Source of the DNA: CAZSHX01 sp964606895
GTDB lineage: Bacteria; Bacteroidota; Ignavibacteria; Kapaibacteriales; UBA2268
Direction of reading: 5' to 3'
NCBI GenBank assembly: GCA_964606895.1
Contig: CAZSHX010000018.1
Span: forward strand, 1-64,000
Length of the DNA: 64,000 nucleotides
Numbering within the stretch: position 1 is the stretch's first letter; each line of letters starts with the position of its first letter. Shown piece after piece: positions 8,322 to 16,150 of the stretch. Below the pieces are notes generated by a model. The model had not been told where the DNA came from. It did not search any database and was given only the letters and a program-made list of their open reading frames with translations. Position numbers and translations under genes: made by a program.

Positions 8322-9215
8322 TCATAAATTCAAATTTATGCCTAATGAAAAATACTTTTCATGCTCTTGTGAAAATTGCCCAAAACTTGAAAAGCCATTG
8401 TAATACTCGAAAACCAGCGATTGAACAATACTTCTGGTTTCGGGATGCCGGGAAGGTGCAAAATCCCAACCTGCCTGCCAGCAGTTTGATGCAGACCAAT
8501 GATTACTTTCCCAGGATTTGAAATCTACAGCCACAAAGAAATTCTGTTTTAGAAGTTCAAAATTATATCTCCAATTTAGTTGAATGGTCAATCTCCCTTC
8601 GTGCATTGATGGATCTTTGCGTAAATCATATTGCAGTCCGTAAGCAACAATCATATTATCCATTAAATTCAGAAAATGAAGCAATCGCATGACCTCGAGG
8701 CTATAATTTGTTGGATTTGATGTGTTGTCCAACAAAAAATCATCACCCAAATGGGAACTCTGGTGGAAGAAATACAACTCGAACAGATTGTTGTTTTTCC
8801 AGGGGGCTCTGTATGCAAAGCTCACTCCGCCAAAAAAATCAACTGCATAAAGATTAAATGACTTTGTAAAGAATCCGAATCTGGATTTCATCAGTCCTTT
8901 GACATTAACTGAAAGAATATCAGGGGATGCTTTGTCCGCACCGTCAAATATTCTGAAAATCGGTGCATACGAGCCGCATGACATATCCATATAATATCTG
9001 TTTGAAAAAATACCGGTCTGACTTTTCAAAAACCTTGTCGAGAATGATGTCTGTTCCGGGTCGGCAGAAAGGACAGGTGGTTTACCTGTTTCTCCGTCAT
9101 ATATCGAAGCCCGAAGCTCAACTCCTGATTCGTTATACGAATCCTCGGCATAGCTTTGGAAATTTGCAAAATAAAACGTCAAACAAAAAATTACAACAAA
9201 AAGAAATTTTCGCAT
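8322..9215 (-). CDS. DUF1207 family envelope protein
   Basis: A 297-residue exported protein with a cleavable signal (about residues 1-23, ending SYA). The body matches the DUF1207 family: an HQSSHLGDDFL motif, aromatic alternating strands, a FVAVDFKSWESNHWSAS block, and the C-terminal YYNGFSSFGQFSQEHEKYFSLGI segment. Alternating hydrophobic strands and a C-terminal aromatic/Leu end suggest an outer-membrane beta-barrel. Function of the family is unknown. It appears monocistronic. Confidence 0.85.
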   Translation of the reverse strand: MRKFLFVVIFCLTFYFANFQSYAEDSYNESGVELRASIYDGETGKPPVLSADPEQTSFSTRFLKSQTGIFSNRYYMDMSCGSYAPIFRIFDGADKASPDILSVNVKGLMKSRFGFFTKSFNLYAVDFFGGVSFAYRAPWKNNNLFELYFFHQSSHLGDDFLLDNTSNPTNYSLEVMRLLHFLNLMDNMIVAYGLQYDLRKDPSMHEGRLTIQLNWRYNFELLKQNFFVAVDFKSWESNHWSASNCWQAGWDFAPSRHPETRSIVQSLVFEYYNGFSSFGQFSQEHEKYFSLGINLNL

Positions 9216-9379
9216 TTTCTATCTCTGATGAAACTGAAGATTGAATTTAAGAGAAATTTTCAAGAAAAAAAAATGATTTTTCGTTTCTCTATTATTTTTT
9301 TTAAATATCGGACACAATTTGCTCGGATTATTCGTTTATTTAAATAGTTGTAAACATAATTTTTGTTTTTGGAGACATT

Positions 9380-9592
9380 ATGGGTATTGAAAATATACAA
9401 AACCGGTCTCAATCAGTTTTGGGACAAAATCAAGTAGAAGCAGTTTCTCAGCTTATGTTTTCTGTTCTGAAACAATCTTACGGACCAAACAGCATTCCCG
9501 ATCAGCTGATACAAATGCTTAAAGCAAATACGGCAAATCAGCAAAGCTCTCAAAGCCAGCTTGCAAGCGGGCATATTGATATCAGGGTTTAG
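9380..9592 (+). CDS. small hypothetical protein (70 aa)
   Basis: A 70-residue, Gln/Ser-rich protein, not recognised. A clear GGAGA ribosome site lies 7 nt before the ATG, which is the main evidence that it is real. There is a hydrophobic helix-like core (VEAVSQLMFSVLKQSYG) and a polar Gln/Ser tail. It is flanked by A/T-rich non-coding DNA on both sides; the 250 nt between it and the sigma factor gene hold no clear feature. Confidence 0.6.
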   Translation: MGIENIQNRSQSVLGQNQVEAVSQLMFSVLKQSYGPNSIPDQLIQMLKANTANQQSSQSQLASGHIDIRV

Positions 9593-9842
9593 TCCCCCAA
9601 AAAAAAGTACATTTCTATTCCCATTTTTTATTTATTTTGCCAAGTGTTGGTTGGCAGGATTTTTAATTTTCATAACAATCAATTGAAGCAAACTGTAACA
9701 TTTTCAGTCAATATGAGTAATGCAATCGGTTGATTTGGAATTTACCGAAAAAATATAAAATAAATTCGGATTAAACCTTTTATTTTTTAGTGAAGTCTAA
9801 AGACTGTAGATGGATTAAAAATAACAAATTGGTAATACAAAA

Positions 9843-10442
9843 GTGAGTAGTTTAGCATTGATACTTGAAAATGATTTGGATATAATTCAGGAGTATGCCG
9901 AAGGCAACCGCGAAATGGCGGCAACGGCTTTCGTCCGGAAGTATCAGAAATTTGTTTACACTACATCACTGCGTTATTTGAAATCGTATGATGATGCCGA
10001 AGATGCCGCTCAGGAGGTGTTCATTAAAGCCATAGACAATATGCACCGCTTCCGCGGCGACAGTTCGATGAAAACATGGCTTTACCGCATTACTTCCAAT
10101 GTGTGTACCACTATGACCAGGAAAAAAAGATTCTTCTCAATCTTCACAAAAGAGCAGGAAGAAGCTTACTTTAATATCCCATCTTCGGATATTTCACCTG
10201 TTCAAAGTGTCGAGAATCAGGAATTCGAGAAAAAACTTCATGTTATACTCTCAAAACTTCCCGACAAGCAACGCGAAACTTTTGCTCTGCGGTATTTTGA
10301 CAATCTGACTTACGAAGAAATTTCGTCTATGCTCGGCACAACCGTCGGCGGTTTGAAAGCTAATTATTATCAGGCTACAAAGAAAATTGCCGAAATCATG
10401 AACAAGAAAAATATATTATCAGGAGATAATGATGGAGAATAA
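9843..10442 (+). CDS. ECF-type sigma-70 family RNA polymerase sigma factor
   Basis: Alternative sigma factor, 199 residues. Region 2 includes YDDAEDAAQEVFIKA and the -10-recognition stretch FRGDSSMKTWLYRI; region 4 is LPDKQRETFALRYFDNLTYEEISSMLGTTV with its helix-turn-helix. No region 1 or 3, as usual for the extracytoplasmic-function group. The start is a GTG at 9843 with no strong ribosome site; the next ATG would cut into region 2. It overlaps by 14 nt the following putative anti-sigma gene, so the two are translationally coupled. The neighbours suggest control of an envelope response. Confidence 0.92.
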   Translation: MSSLALILENDLDIIQEYAEGNREMAATAFVRKYQKFVYTTSLRYLKSYDDAEDAAQEVFIKAIDNMHRFRGDSSMKTWLYRITSNVCTTMTRKKRFFSIFTKEQEEAYFNIPSSDISPVQSVENQEFEKKLHVILSKLPDKQRETFALRYFDNLTYEEISSMLGTTVGGLKANYYQATKKIAEIMNKKNILSGDNDGE

Positions 10443-11172
10443 ATTCGATATACCGCTTACTTACAAACAGCTTCAGGAGATGCTTCCCGATTTTGTTTTC
10501 GGAAGAACTTCAAAAGAAGATTCTGAATTGTTTACAGCTTCTGTTAGAGATTATCCCGATTTGCTTCTGGAAATTGAGAGCGTGAGAGAAGTTTTTCAAA
10601 AAGCTAAAATGACTGACTTTGACAAAGAAGTTGATTACAGAACTAAAAATCTTTCTGTTAAGGTTAACCGCAGACTCCAAAAGAATCTGCCGAATAAATC
10701 CTTCATAACTTCTGTCCGATTTCTTGCACCTGTTCTTGGATTATTAATTGTTGCAGTTCTGATTTTTCCGAATAAACTTGGGTTCAATCGTCCCCAAAAA
10801 GCAGATATTCAGAAAATTGCATTTATTGACAACAAACAGCAGATTATTGAGCAAAATAGTTCTTCTGAAATTGCCAAGGCGACGGAAATTGTACCGAAAC
10901 AGAACGTTCCATCAAAAAGATTTGCTGAAAGCCCTTCAAAGAAAAGCCCGAAGCAATATGCACTTGACGATTTAACAAAACTGAAAAATATTGATATTTC
11001 TTTGCTTGACGAAGCAATGTTTGATGAACTTTTATCTAATGATACTGATTATAGAGACTTACAACTGAATTTACAAAAAGATAGCTATCAGGAACTTTTG
11101 AAGGTTGTGGACGATATGGACGATACGGAAATTCAAAATTTAATAGAGGAGATTAAAAATGCAGACGTATAA
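10429..11172 (+). CDS. single-pass membrane protein, putative anti-sigma factor
   Basis: A 247-residue protein encoded immediately after, and overlapping, the ECF sigma gene. The N-terminal about 90 residues are cytoplasmic and acidic, with the LPDFVFGRTSKED segment typical of sigma-regulator N termini; one membrane helix lies at about 93-112 (FLAPVLGLLIVAVLIFP); the rest is polar and would face the periplasm. No zinc-binding HxxxCxxC motif is seen, so it is not a ZAS-type anti-sigma. AGGAG lies just before the ATG. The assignment comes from context and topology, not from a recognised family domain. It overlaps the next gene by 14 nt. Confidence 0.8.
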   Translation: MMENKFDIPLTYKQLQEMLPDFVFGRTSKEDSELFTASVRDYPDLLLEIESVREVFQKAKMTDFDKEVDYRTKNLSVKVNRRLQKNLPNKSFITSVRFLAPVLGLLIVAVLIFPNKLGFNRPQKADIQKIAFIDNKQQIIEQNSSSEIAKATEIVPKQNVPSKRFAESPSKKSPKQYALDDLTKLKNIDISLLDEAMFDELLSNDTDYRDLQLNLQKDSYQELLKVVDDMDDTEIQNLIEEIKNADV

Positions 11173-11671
11173 AATGAGAATAGTAATTGCCATTATTCTG
11201 ATGGCAGGGTTTGGCGGAGTTTGTTTGGCACAGCCTCCGGGAGGACCAATGGGCGGAGCGAAGGCGAAGGAGAAAATTCAGCAGTTGAAAAAAATTAAAC
11301 TGCTCGACATTCTGAGCCTTGACGAAAGTACATCGGAAAAGTTTCTGGCTAAATATTCAGTTATTGAAAAAAAGATTGAAGAAAAACGCATGGCTATGAA
11401 CAAAATGGCTGATGAACTTACCGAGAGTTTGAAAAAAGGGGAAAGCAAAGATGTGATTAGCCAAAAGACACAGGCTTTGGTTAAAATGCAGGAAGAATTC
11501 GCAAGGGAAGCAATGGAAAGCCAGATGTCAATGAAAAGCATTCTGAACGATGTTGAATTTGCAAAGTTTGTTGTTTTCGAGCTGAAGTTCAGGGAAGAAT
11601 TTATTAAAATAATGTTCGACCGCCTGAAGAACAAACAAGGCAAAATGCAAAGACAGCAATTAGACGATTAA
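11159..11671 (+). CDS. Spy/CpxP-like periplasmic protein
   Basis: A 170-residue secreted protein, with a signal peptide (residues 1-24, ending CLAQ), a Gly/Pro/Met linker, and then long amphipathic helices rich in Lys, Glu and Met. The pattern resembles Spy/CpxP/ZraP-type periplasmic chaperones or metal-stress sensors. The start at 11159 is chosen over the ATG at 11174 because GAGGAG lies 8 nt upstream. Third gene of an overlapping sigma/anti-sigma operon, so it may be target or signal input of that circuit. A terminator follows 28 nt after the stop. Confidence 0.8.
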   Translation: MQTYKMRIVIAIILMAGFGGVCLAQPPGGPMGGAKAKEKIQQLKKIKLLDILSLDESTSEKFLAKYSVIEKKIEEKRMAMNKMADELTESLKKGESKDVISQKTQALVKMQEEFAREAMESQMSMKSILNDVEFAKFVVFELKFREEFIKIMFDRLKNKQGKMQRQQLDD

Positions 11672-11698
11672 AAAATTCTTAACAGAGGGAAAAATGGT

Positions 11699-11732
11699 AA
11701 AGGCAGTTCGCACAAAACGGACTGCCTTTTTT
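11699..11732 (+). terminator. terminator of the sigma/anti-sigma operon
   Basis: Hairpin with arms AAAGGCAGTTCG and CGGACTGCCTTT around CACAAAA, followed by a T run. Confidence 0.8.
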
Positions 11733-11747
11733 AAGTAAAATTGCCGT

Positions 11748-11782
11748 ATGGACTCCACCTCGAATGTGGAGTCCATCTTTTT
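11748..11782. terminator. second hairpin between convergent genes
   Basis: Perfect 11-bp stem ATGGACTCCAC/GTGGAGTCCAT (11748-11776) followed by CTTTTTTC-like sequence on the plus strand. It lies between the plus-strand operon and the convergent gene ending at 11803 and may act as a back-up terminator. Confidence 0.55.
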
Positions 11783-11802
11783 CAACTAATGGAAATTGCA
11801 AC

Positions 11803-12288
11803 CTATTCGATACCTGCTAAAATCACCACATAATTTTTCCCATATTTTTTAGCACATTTGGGGCAGGTTGTGTACCACAAGTAAATTTTACCTGTTTTAA
11901 AACTTTTTGACTTTGTTGTTTCTTTGAAGTCTTTCATCCATTTTTCAGTATCCTTGAAAGGTCCCTCGTAAACCTTGCTGTAATACTTGCCGCTTAATTC
12001 AGTATTAATTGCGTCAGGAATATGGTTATCAACTGCAAGGTAAACATCCATGTTCCACTTTGAAGAATGTTCAGAAAGACATAGCCACTCGGGTACTTCA
12101 GCTTTGGCATTTCTGACTTTTTTATCAAATTTCTTCATAACAGAACCGAAGTTCAAGGGCATGTAGAACAATGTACACACCTTGTCTTTAATGAATTTCT
12201 TATGTTCCCACACAATTACTTTATCATCCCAAAGAATCGGGTCGAACTTAGGACAACAGGTTGATTCTGAATTATCATGATTTGACAT
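11803..12288 (-). CDS. conserved hypothetical protein with Cys pairs
   Basis: A 161-residue cytoplasmic protein. I recall similar proteins annotated only as hypothetical (a few as hydrolase). Visible: an N-terminal CCPKFDPILWDDK block, a FYMPLNFGSVMKK block, and a C-terminal YTTCPKCAKKYGKNYVV with a CxxC pair. Cysteines at both ends suggest a metal site, but nothing proves it. The middle resembles a GyrI-like ligand-binding fold only faintly. It has its own short upstream region and shares no operon. Confidence 0.75.
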   Translation of the reverse strand: MSNHDNSESTCCPKFDPILWDDKVIVWEHKKFIKDKVCTLFYMPLNFGSVMKKFDKKVRNAKAEVPEWLCLSEHSSKWNMDVYLAVDNHIPDAINTELSGKYYSKVYEGPFKDTEKWMKDFKETTKSKSFKTGKIYLWYTTCPKCAKKYGKNYVVILAGIE

Positions 12289-12351
12289 TTAATACCTCTT
12301 GTTTAACTGAAACATTAATATTACTATTTGATTTGACATAAAAGTCAAAAA

Positions 12352-13317
12352 TTACTTCCCATCTTTGACACAACGAACTGAAAACCCGTATGTCTTGCTA
12401 GAAAAGCTCCTGCCGACGGCAGCACTACTATATGACAAGTACCTGATCAGTGCGTATGTAGCAGCAACCTCCGTCGAAGACCACCAATAACAAAGGTCAC
12501 CCATGCTGCTAAATGAACCTTGAGTGAGGCGAACCCCCCCAGGAAGTGCAGAAAAGCCGCTTGAGTTTGTTGCTCCATCGTTTGGATAGTACCATAGACC
12601 ATCTCCGCCTTCTTTTGTACCCGTGTTTTTAAGATTGCCTCCTTCATCTGTTCCTCTCCAATCTTCTTTATCTGCTTCAGCTTGCGTCATTCCCAAACAC
12701 TTATCTAATTCTTTCCATTCGCCATCGCTTGCTACATGCCAGCCTACAGGTGCCAAGCCTCGAGGGTCATTTACCGCATACCAGTTATATAGCTTTCCGT
12801 ATATTGCACCAATCGCTGAGTCATAATTGTAATAACACCATGCCCCAGATGTTAGAAGATACCAATGCGTGGCATGTTGTTCATCAGGAATAGAATCTCC
12901 ATTACGGTAATGGTCAACATTAAGGTTTTTGAGCATCCAAACCTGAGAGCCGATTGTTAAGGGTTGCCATTGGTCAATGTAAAAGATGAGGCTGTCAATA
13001 CTGCTTAGTTTATATGGTTTTGGATAAGAGAAGATGTAAACATTTAAGATGTCTCTTTGAATATCATCTTTATCGAATTTGATACTTCCGATGATTTCAG
13101 TCGGGTAATATGCAATAAGCGAATCATCGTAATGAATTCTCATTATACAATTATTTTGTTTATCAATAACTCCCAAGCTGTCAATCTCGCTGAGATTATA
13201 TTGCTTCGTGGTTCCATCATTCAGATAGAATTTAACCAGCGGATCCGCCGAATACAGGGAAGCAAAGCAAAAGAAAATTGCCGAAAGGATTGCAGATACC
13301 AACATTTTGTAATTCAT
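12352..13317 (-). CDS. FISUMP-domain secreted protein
   Basis: A 321-residue exported protein with a signal peptide (about 1-23) and a C-terminal Fib_succ_major domain from about residue 118: IGSQVWMLKNLNVDHYRNGD, GKLYNWYAVNDPRGLAPVGWHVASDGEW, and WWSSTE...GFSVRCVKD. These domains are common in surface proteins of Fibrobacter and Bacteroidota; function unknown, probably adhesion or carbohydrate-related. The N-terminal part carries two short repeats built on a 'LSEIDSLGVID / LSSIDSLIFYI' theme, typical for such proteins. No T9SS tail is visible. Confidence 0.9.
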   Translation of the reverse strand: MNYKMLVSAILSAIFFCFASLYSADPLVKFYLNDGTTKQYNLSEIDSLGVIDKQNNCIMRIHYDDSLIAYYPTEIIGSIKFDKDDIQRDILNVYIFSYPKPYKLSSIDSLIFYIDQWQPLTIGSQVWMLKNLNVDHYRNGDSIPDEQHATHWYLLTSGAWCYYNYDSAIGAIYGKLYNWYAVNDPRGLAPVGWHVASDGEWKELDKCLGMTQAEADKEDWRGTDEGGNLKNTGTKEGGDGLWYYPNDGATNSSGFSALPGGVRLTQGSFSSMGDLCYWWSSTEVAATYALIRYLSYSSAAVGRSFSSKTYGFSVRCVKDGK

Positions 13318-13415
13318 GTTAACCCAAAAAGATTAAATAAATTTTTTCAAAATACAACTTACGAAAATAAACTAACATCTCAAAAAAAGCCATCCTTTTT
13401 GGATAGACAATTTTG

Positions 13416-13517
13416 TCTGAATCGCGGATTGAATGGATTAAAGGATTGCACGGATTTTTAAGAATTTCTTTTCCTAAATCCTCCTAATCCCCAAATCCGT
13501 TTAATCCGCGATTCAGA
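13416..13517. repeat. large intergenic inverted repeat
   Basis: The arms TCTGAATCGCGGATT (13416-13430) and AATCCGCGATTCAGA (13503-13517) are perfect complements, with shorter matching inner segments (ACGGATTT/AAATCCGT). The 102-base palindrome sits between convergently spaced minus-strand genes and looks like a member of a dispersed REP-like family. There is no T run, so it is not a simple terminator. Confidence 0.8.
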
Positions 13518-13573
13518 AAAAATAGAGAATTAACAAAATCCATTTCTGACCATTAATCTGCGAATCAGAATTT

Positions 13574-14014
13574 CTACTCTACCCTAATAAGCTCAAGTTC
13601 GCAGACGAGATTAGAATTTGCAGGGACGGAACGGATTGCTCGGTTGCCGAAACCAAGTTCAGGAGGAATAATCAGTTTCCGTTTGCCGCCGGGTTTCATG
13701 GTCAGCAATCCTTCCTCGAGTCCTTTGATGACTTCTTCGTTGCCGATTGTAAATGTTAGCGGCTGGTCGTATTTGTAGGTATCCTCAATCAGATAACCTT
13801 CTTCGGTGGATATTTTGAATTGAACGGTAACTTTTTGGTTAAGTTTTGGAGATTTGCCCGTTCCTTCTTTGAGTTCGTAGTATTTCAAGCCAGAAGGCAT
13901 GGTAACCAGTTCAGCAACTTTTGCTGTCTGCTTTTTACCCGTTTCCTTAGAAGAAGAACAACCGGTTGCAAACAAAATAAGCATGAAAGCTGTAATGAAA
14001 AGTGTAGATTTCAT
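13574..14014 (-). CDS. FKBP-type peptidyl-prolyl isomerase lipoprotein
   Basis: A 146-residue protein with a lipoprotein signal (lipobox FATGC, Cys19), then a Ser/Lys linker and an FKBP domain (about residues 38-146). Visible family features are MPSGLKYYELKEGTGKSP, the GLEEGLLTMKPGGKRKLIIPPELGFG core and the closing LVCELELIRV strand. It would help fold proteins at the periplasmic side of a membrane. The gene is 12 nt downstream of pyrG on the same strand and is probably co-transcribed with it, though the two functions are unrelated. Confidence 0.92.
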   Translation of the reverse strand: MKSTLFITAFMLILFATGCSSSKETGKKQTAKVAELVTMPSGLKYYELKEGTGKSPKLNQKVTVQFKISTEEGYLIEDTYKYDQPLTFTIGNEEVIKGLEEGLLTMKPGGKRKLIIPPELGFGNRAIRSVPANSNLVCELELIRVE

Positions 14015-14026
14015 AAGTGTCCCGCT

Positions 14027-15658
14027 TTATGGTTTTGATTTATGATATTTTAACACTGCCTTGATAAATTCAATAAATAAAGGCGTTCCTGTAACGGCTC
14101 TGGATTTAAGTTCAGGATGGAACTGAACACCAACAAACCAAGGATGGTTTTTGAGCTCGATAATCTCAACCAAAGTTTCATCGGGAGAAAGTCCGCTAAG
14201 AGTCATACCATTTTGCTCAAGAATATCACGGAATTCGTTATTCAATTCGAAACGGTGGCGATGACGTTCGGAAATTTCAGTTGTCTGATATGCCTTGTAA
14301 GCCAGAGTTCCTTTTTTGATAACGCAGGGATAAGCACCCAGTCGCATCGTTCCGCCTTTATTGGTGATGGATTTCTGATGTTCCATCATATCAATAACAT
14401 TATTTTTTGTTTTTTCAAATTCGGATGAATTTGCTCCTTCAAGATTGCAGACATTACGCGAGTATTCGACTACTGCACACTGCATTCCCAGGCAAATACC
14501 GAAAAATGGAATATTGTTTTCACGAATATATTTTATAGCAAAAATTTTGCCATCGATTCCTCTGGAACCAAATCCGGGACCAACAAGAATTCCATCAAGA
14601 TGACCAATTTTTTCCTGTGCGTTTTCTTCTGTAATTTCTTCTGCATTGATAAGCTCAACTTTAACCTGAGTGTTATTCACCGAGCCTGCATGGATGAAAG
14701 ATTCAAGAATGGATTTGTATGAGTCTCTGTATTTTGTATATTTCCCAACCAAACCGACAGTCACAGTATTTTTTGGAGATTTGATTTTATGAACAAAATT
14801 TTTCCAGTCTTCAATATTAAGTTCCCTCAATGGAAGATTTAGCTTTTTCAATACGATGTCATCAAAACCTGCTTTATGGAATGCTAATGGAGCTTCATAA
14901 ATTGTATGTTCAACATCAAGAGCTTCAATTACAGAATTTTCTTCTACGTTGCAAAATAATGCAATTTTTGTTCTTTCATCTTTCGAAAGCTTGTATTCAG
15001 TTCTGCAAATCAGGACATCAGGTCTGATTCCATATTCCATTAATGCTTTGACAGAGTGCTGTGTTGGTTTTGTTTTCAGCTCTCCCGAAGATTTTATATA
15101 AGGGACGTAGGTAAGATGAATATTGAGAGCATTTCCTTGTCCGCGTTCCAACACAAACTGACGGCTTGCTTCAAGGAAAGGAAGTGATTCGATGTCGCCG
15201 ACAGTACCACCGATTTCAATAATCACAAAATCGAATTTTCCGTCGAAGACAGAAACTCTTCTTTTTATTTCGTCAGTGATATGAGGAATAACCTGAACCG
15301 TTTTGCCAAGGTAATGCCCTTTTCTTTCTTTTTGAATGACTTCAAAATAAACCTGACCGGTGGAGGTACTGTTCTGTTTTGATAGAGAAGATGCTATAAA
15401 TCTTTCGTAATGTCCCAAATCCAAATCAGTTTCAGCACCGTCATCGGTAACATAAACTTCGCCATGCTGGAACGGATTCATAGTTCCGGGGTCAACATTA
15501 ATATAAGGATCCAGTTTCATAATAGTCACTGTATAGCCTCTCTGTTTGAGCAGAAGACCAAGCGAAGCGGCGGCAATACCTTTACCCAAAGACGACAGAA
15601 CGCCCCCTGTGAGAAAGATATATTTTGTTTGTGATGAAGGAACGGTGTCAGATTTCAT
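14027..15658 (-). CDS. pyrG: CTP synthase
   Basis: Converts UTP, ATP and glutamine to CTP, the last step of de novo pyrimidine synthesis. The 543-residue protein shows the N-terminal amidoligase domain (TGGVLSSLGKGI, KLDPYINVDPGTMNPFQHGEV, DLDLGHYERF) and the C-terminal class I glutamine amidotransferase domain with the nucleophile motif GICLGMQCA and GVQFHPE. The length is normal. A good promoter lies just upstream (15693-15724); an FKBP lipoprotein gene follows at 12 nt. Confidence 0.98.
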   Translation of the reverse strand: MKSDTVPSSQTKYIFLTGGVLSSLGKGIAAASLGLLLKQRGYTVTIMKLDPYINVDPGTMNPFQHGEVYVTDDGAETDLDLGHYERFIASSLSKQNSTSTGQVYFEVIQKERKGHYLGKTVQVIPHITDEIKRRVSVFDGKFDFVIIEIGGTVGDIESLPFLEASRQFVLERGQGNALNIHLTYVPYIKSSGELKTKPTQHSVKALMEYGIRPDVLICRTEYKLSKDERTKIALFCNVEENSVIEALDVEHTIYEAPLAFHKAGFDDIVLKKLNLPLRELNIEDWKNFVHKIKSPKNTVTVGLVGKYTKYRDSYKSILESFIHAGSVNNTQVKVELINAEEITEENAQEKIGHLDGILVGPGFGSRGIDGKIFAIKYIRENNIPFFGICLGMQCAVVEYSRNVCNLEGANSSEFEKTKNNVIDMMEHQKSITNKGGTMRLGAYPCVIKKGTLAYKAYQTTEISERHRHRFELNNEFRDILEQNGMTLSGLSPDETLVEIIELKNHPWFVGVQFHPELKSRAVTGTPLFIEFIKAVLKYHKSKP

Positions 15659-15692
15659 ATAAGTTATTTCAAATTGTACAAATGCAAAAACT

Positions 15693-15724
15693 CAAAGATA
15701 GACAAATCTGCAAAAAAGAGCAAA
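15693..15724 (-). promoter_or_regulatory. promoter of pyrG
   Basis: On the minus strand TTTG (15724-15721), a 20-bp spacer and TATCTTTG (15700-15693) match the Bacteroidota -33/-7 consensus. The predicted start near 15686 leaves a leader of about 28 nt. Confidence 0.65.
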
Positions 15725-15858
15725 AATTATGAAGAAATTTTGAAAAAAACAGTGTTAAAATGTGCATTATTGAACAATAAAACACGGTTGTTATTCGTGT
15801 AAACACTAAAATCTTTTAATTTTTATTAAAAGAATTTTTTTTTGTGAAGAATTATATT

Positions 15859-15888
15859 TAAGTTTGACTAATAATATAATTAGATTTG
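15859..15888 (+). promoter_or_regulatory. feoA promoter region with candidate iron-regulator operator
   Basis: TAAGTTTG at 15859-15866 fits the -7 consensus (its upstream TTTG at 15841 is close, 14 bp). Immediately downstream an inverted repeat CTAAT-N6-ATTAG (15868-15883) covers the expected start site, a position where a DtxR-family repressor would block transcription. A second -7-like TAGATTTG overlaps at 15881-15888. That the dtxR-type gene three positions downstream binds here is inference. Confidence 0.4.
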
Positions 15889-15916
15889 ATTAATTTGATT
15901 TTGAAATGAGACATAT

Positions 15917-16150
15917 ATGTGTTTATACGAAGCACCATGCGAAGTATCTTTAAAAATTCTTGACATAAATCCTACTTGCGAAGCAAGACACAGGCTGATT
16001 TCCATGGGAATTCAATCAGATGATATTCTTGTGAAATTGAATAATCCAAGCTTTGGTCCTGTTTTGGTTCAAAATATATCCAATGGAGCTTCAAAGCTTG
16101 CAATAGGTAGAAACCTTGCCGAGAAAATCAATGTCGAACACAAAATATAA
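15917..16150 (+). CDS. feoA: ferrous iron transport protein A
   Basis: A 77-residue SH3-like FeoA protein, a cytosolic accessory of the Feo Fe(II) uptake system. The start (ATGTGTTTATACGAAGC) and the ARHRLISMGIQSDDILVKL segment are typical. It overlaps the feoB start by 20 nt, so translation is coupled. It belongs to the iron block feoA-feoB-dtxR-ferritin. Confidence 0.93.
   Translation: MCLYEAPCEVSLKILDINPTCEARHRLISMGIQSDDILVKLNNPSFGPVLVQNISNGASKLAIGRNLAEKINVEHKI

Noticed and set aside
9357..9365. TAATTTTTG before the small 70-residue gene as a -7 box
   Set aside because: One base too long for TAnnTTTG and no -33 at the right distance.
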